6,972 nucleotides of DNA from an uncultured Caryophanales bacterium (GTDB lineage: Bacteria; Bacillota_I; Bacilli_A; RFN20; CAG-826), in contig CABQKC010000047.1 in assembly GCA_902464635.1 (NCBI GenBank), positions 1-6,972 on the forward strand, written 5' to 3'. Of this stretch, positions 6,971-6,972 are shown one piece after another. The notes beneath the pieces were generated by a model. That model was not told the origin of the DNA. It worked only from the letters and a program-made list of their open reading frames with translations, and made no database searches. Within the stretch, counting starts at the first letter, position 1. Each line of letters opens with the position of its first letter. The translations under genes were made by a program, and so were the position numbers.

Positions 6971-6972
6971 GC
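6935..6972 (-). repeat. 6-bp inverted repeat interleaved with the preceding one
   Basis: On the minus strand, GCCTAG (6972-6967) can pair with CTAGGC (6940-6935). The left arm touches the window edge, so the stem may be longer. The loop contains AAAGGAG and one arm of the other repeat, giving an order of arms A-B-A'-B'. This allows either alternative hairpins or an H-type pseudoknot. Confidence 0.35.

Overview
The window looks like a stretch of chromosome from a low-GC Gram-positive bacterium, either a Bacillota (Firmicutes) or a relative of the Mollicutes. The evidence is AT-rich intergenic DNA, AGA/AGG arginine codons, strong GGAGG-type ribosome binding sites, and ABC exporter subunits of a type common in Firmicutes. 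The genetic code appears standard: tryptophans that I checked are TGG, and all four complete genes end in TAA. I cannot name the species from sequence alone.

All four complete genes lie on the minus strand, so transcription runs right to left. The first two, at 6910-5060 and 5070-3154, encode the two halves of a heterodimeric ABC exporter. They overlap by 11 bases and are translationally coupled. Their nucleotide-binding domains are complementary: the first has degenerate Walker A, Walker B and H-loop motifs with an intact signature, while the second has intact Walker A, Walker B and H-loop motifs with a degenerate LSQGQ signature. The expected dimer has one catalytic and one degenerate ATP site. 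A rho-independent terminator at 3149-3122 closes this unit.

Next come glyA (serine hydroxymethyltransferase, 3078-1831), with its own candidate promoter and an operator-like palindrome, and lysS (class II lysyl-tRNA synthetase, 1718-234). A textbook terminator (222-187) follows lysS. glyA and lysS are separated by 112 bases with no convincing terminator, so read-through from glyA into lysS is plausible, although a weak promoter may also lie there.

At the left edge, bases 3-71 on the plus strand may be the 3' end of a convergent gene. At the right edge, the region before the first exporter gene contains two interleaved inverted repeats, a strong but distant Shine-Dalgarno sequence, and a short reading frame that could be the end of an upstream gene.

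The genes are mostly housekeeping or transport functions of known families. I found no evidence for a wholly new system. The items most worth a second look are the right-edge leader, the palindrome in the glyA promoter, and the conserved-looking C-terminus of the first exporter half that doubles as the ribosome binding site of the second.
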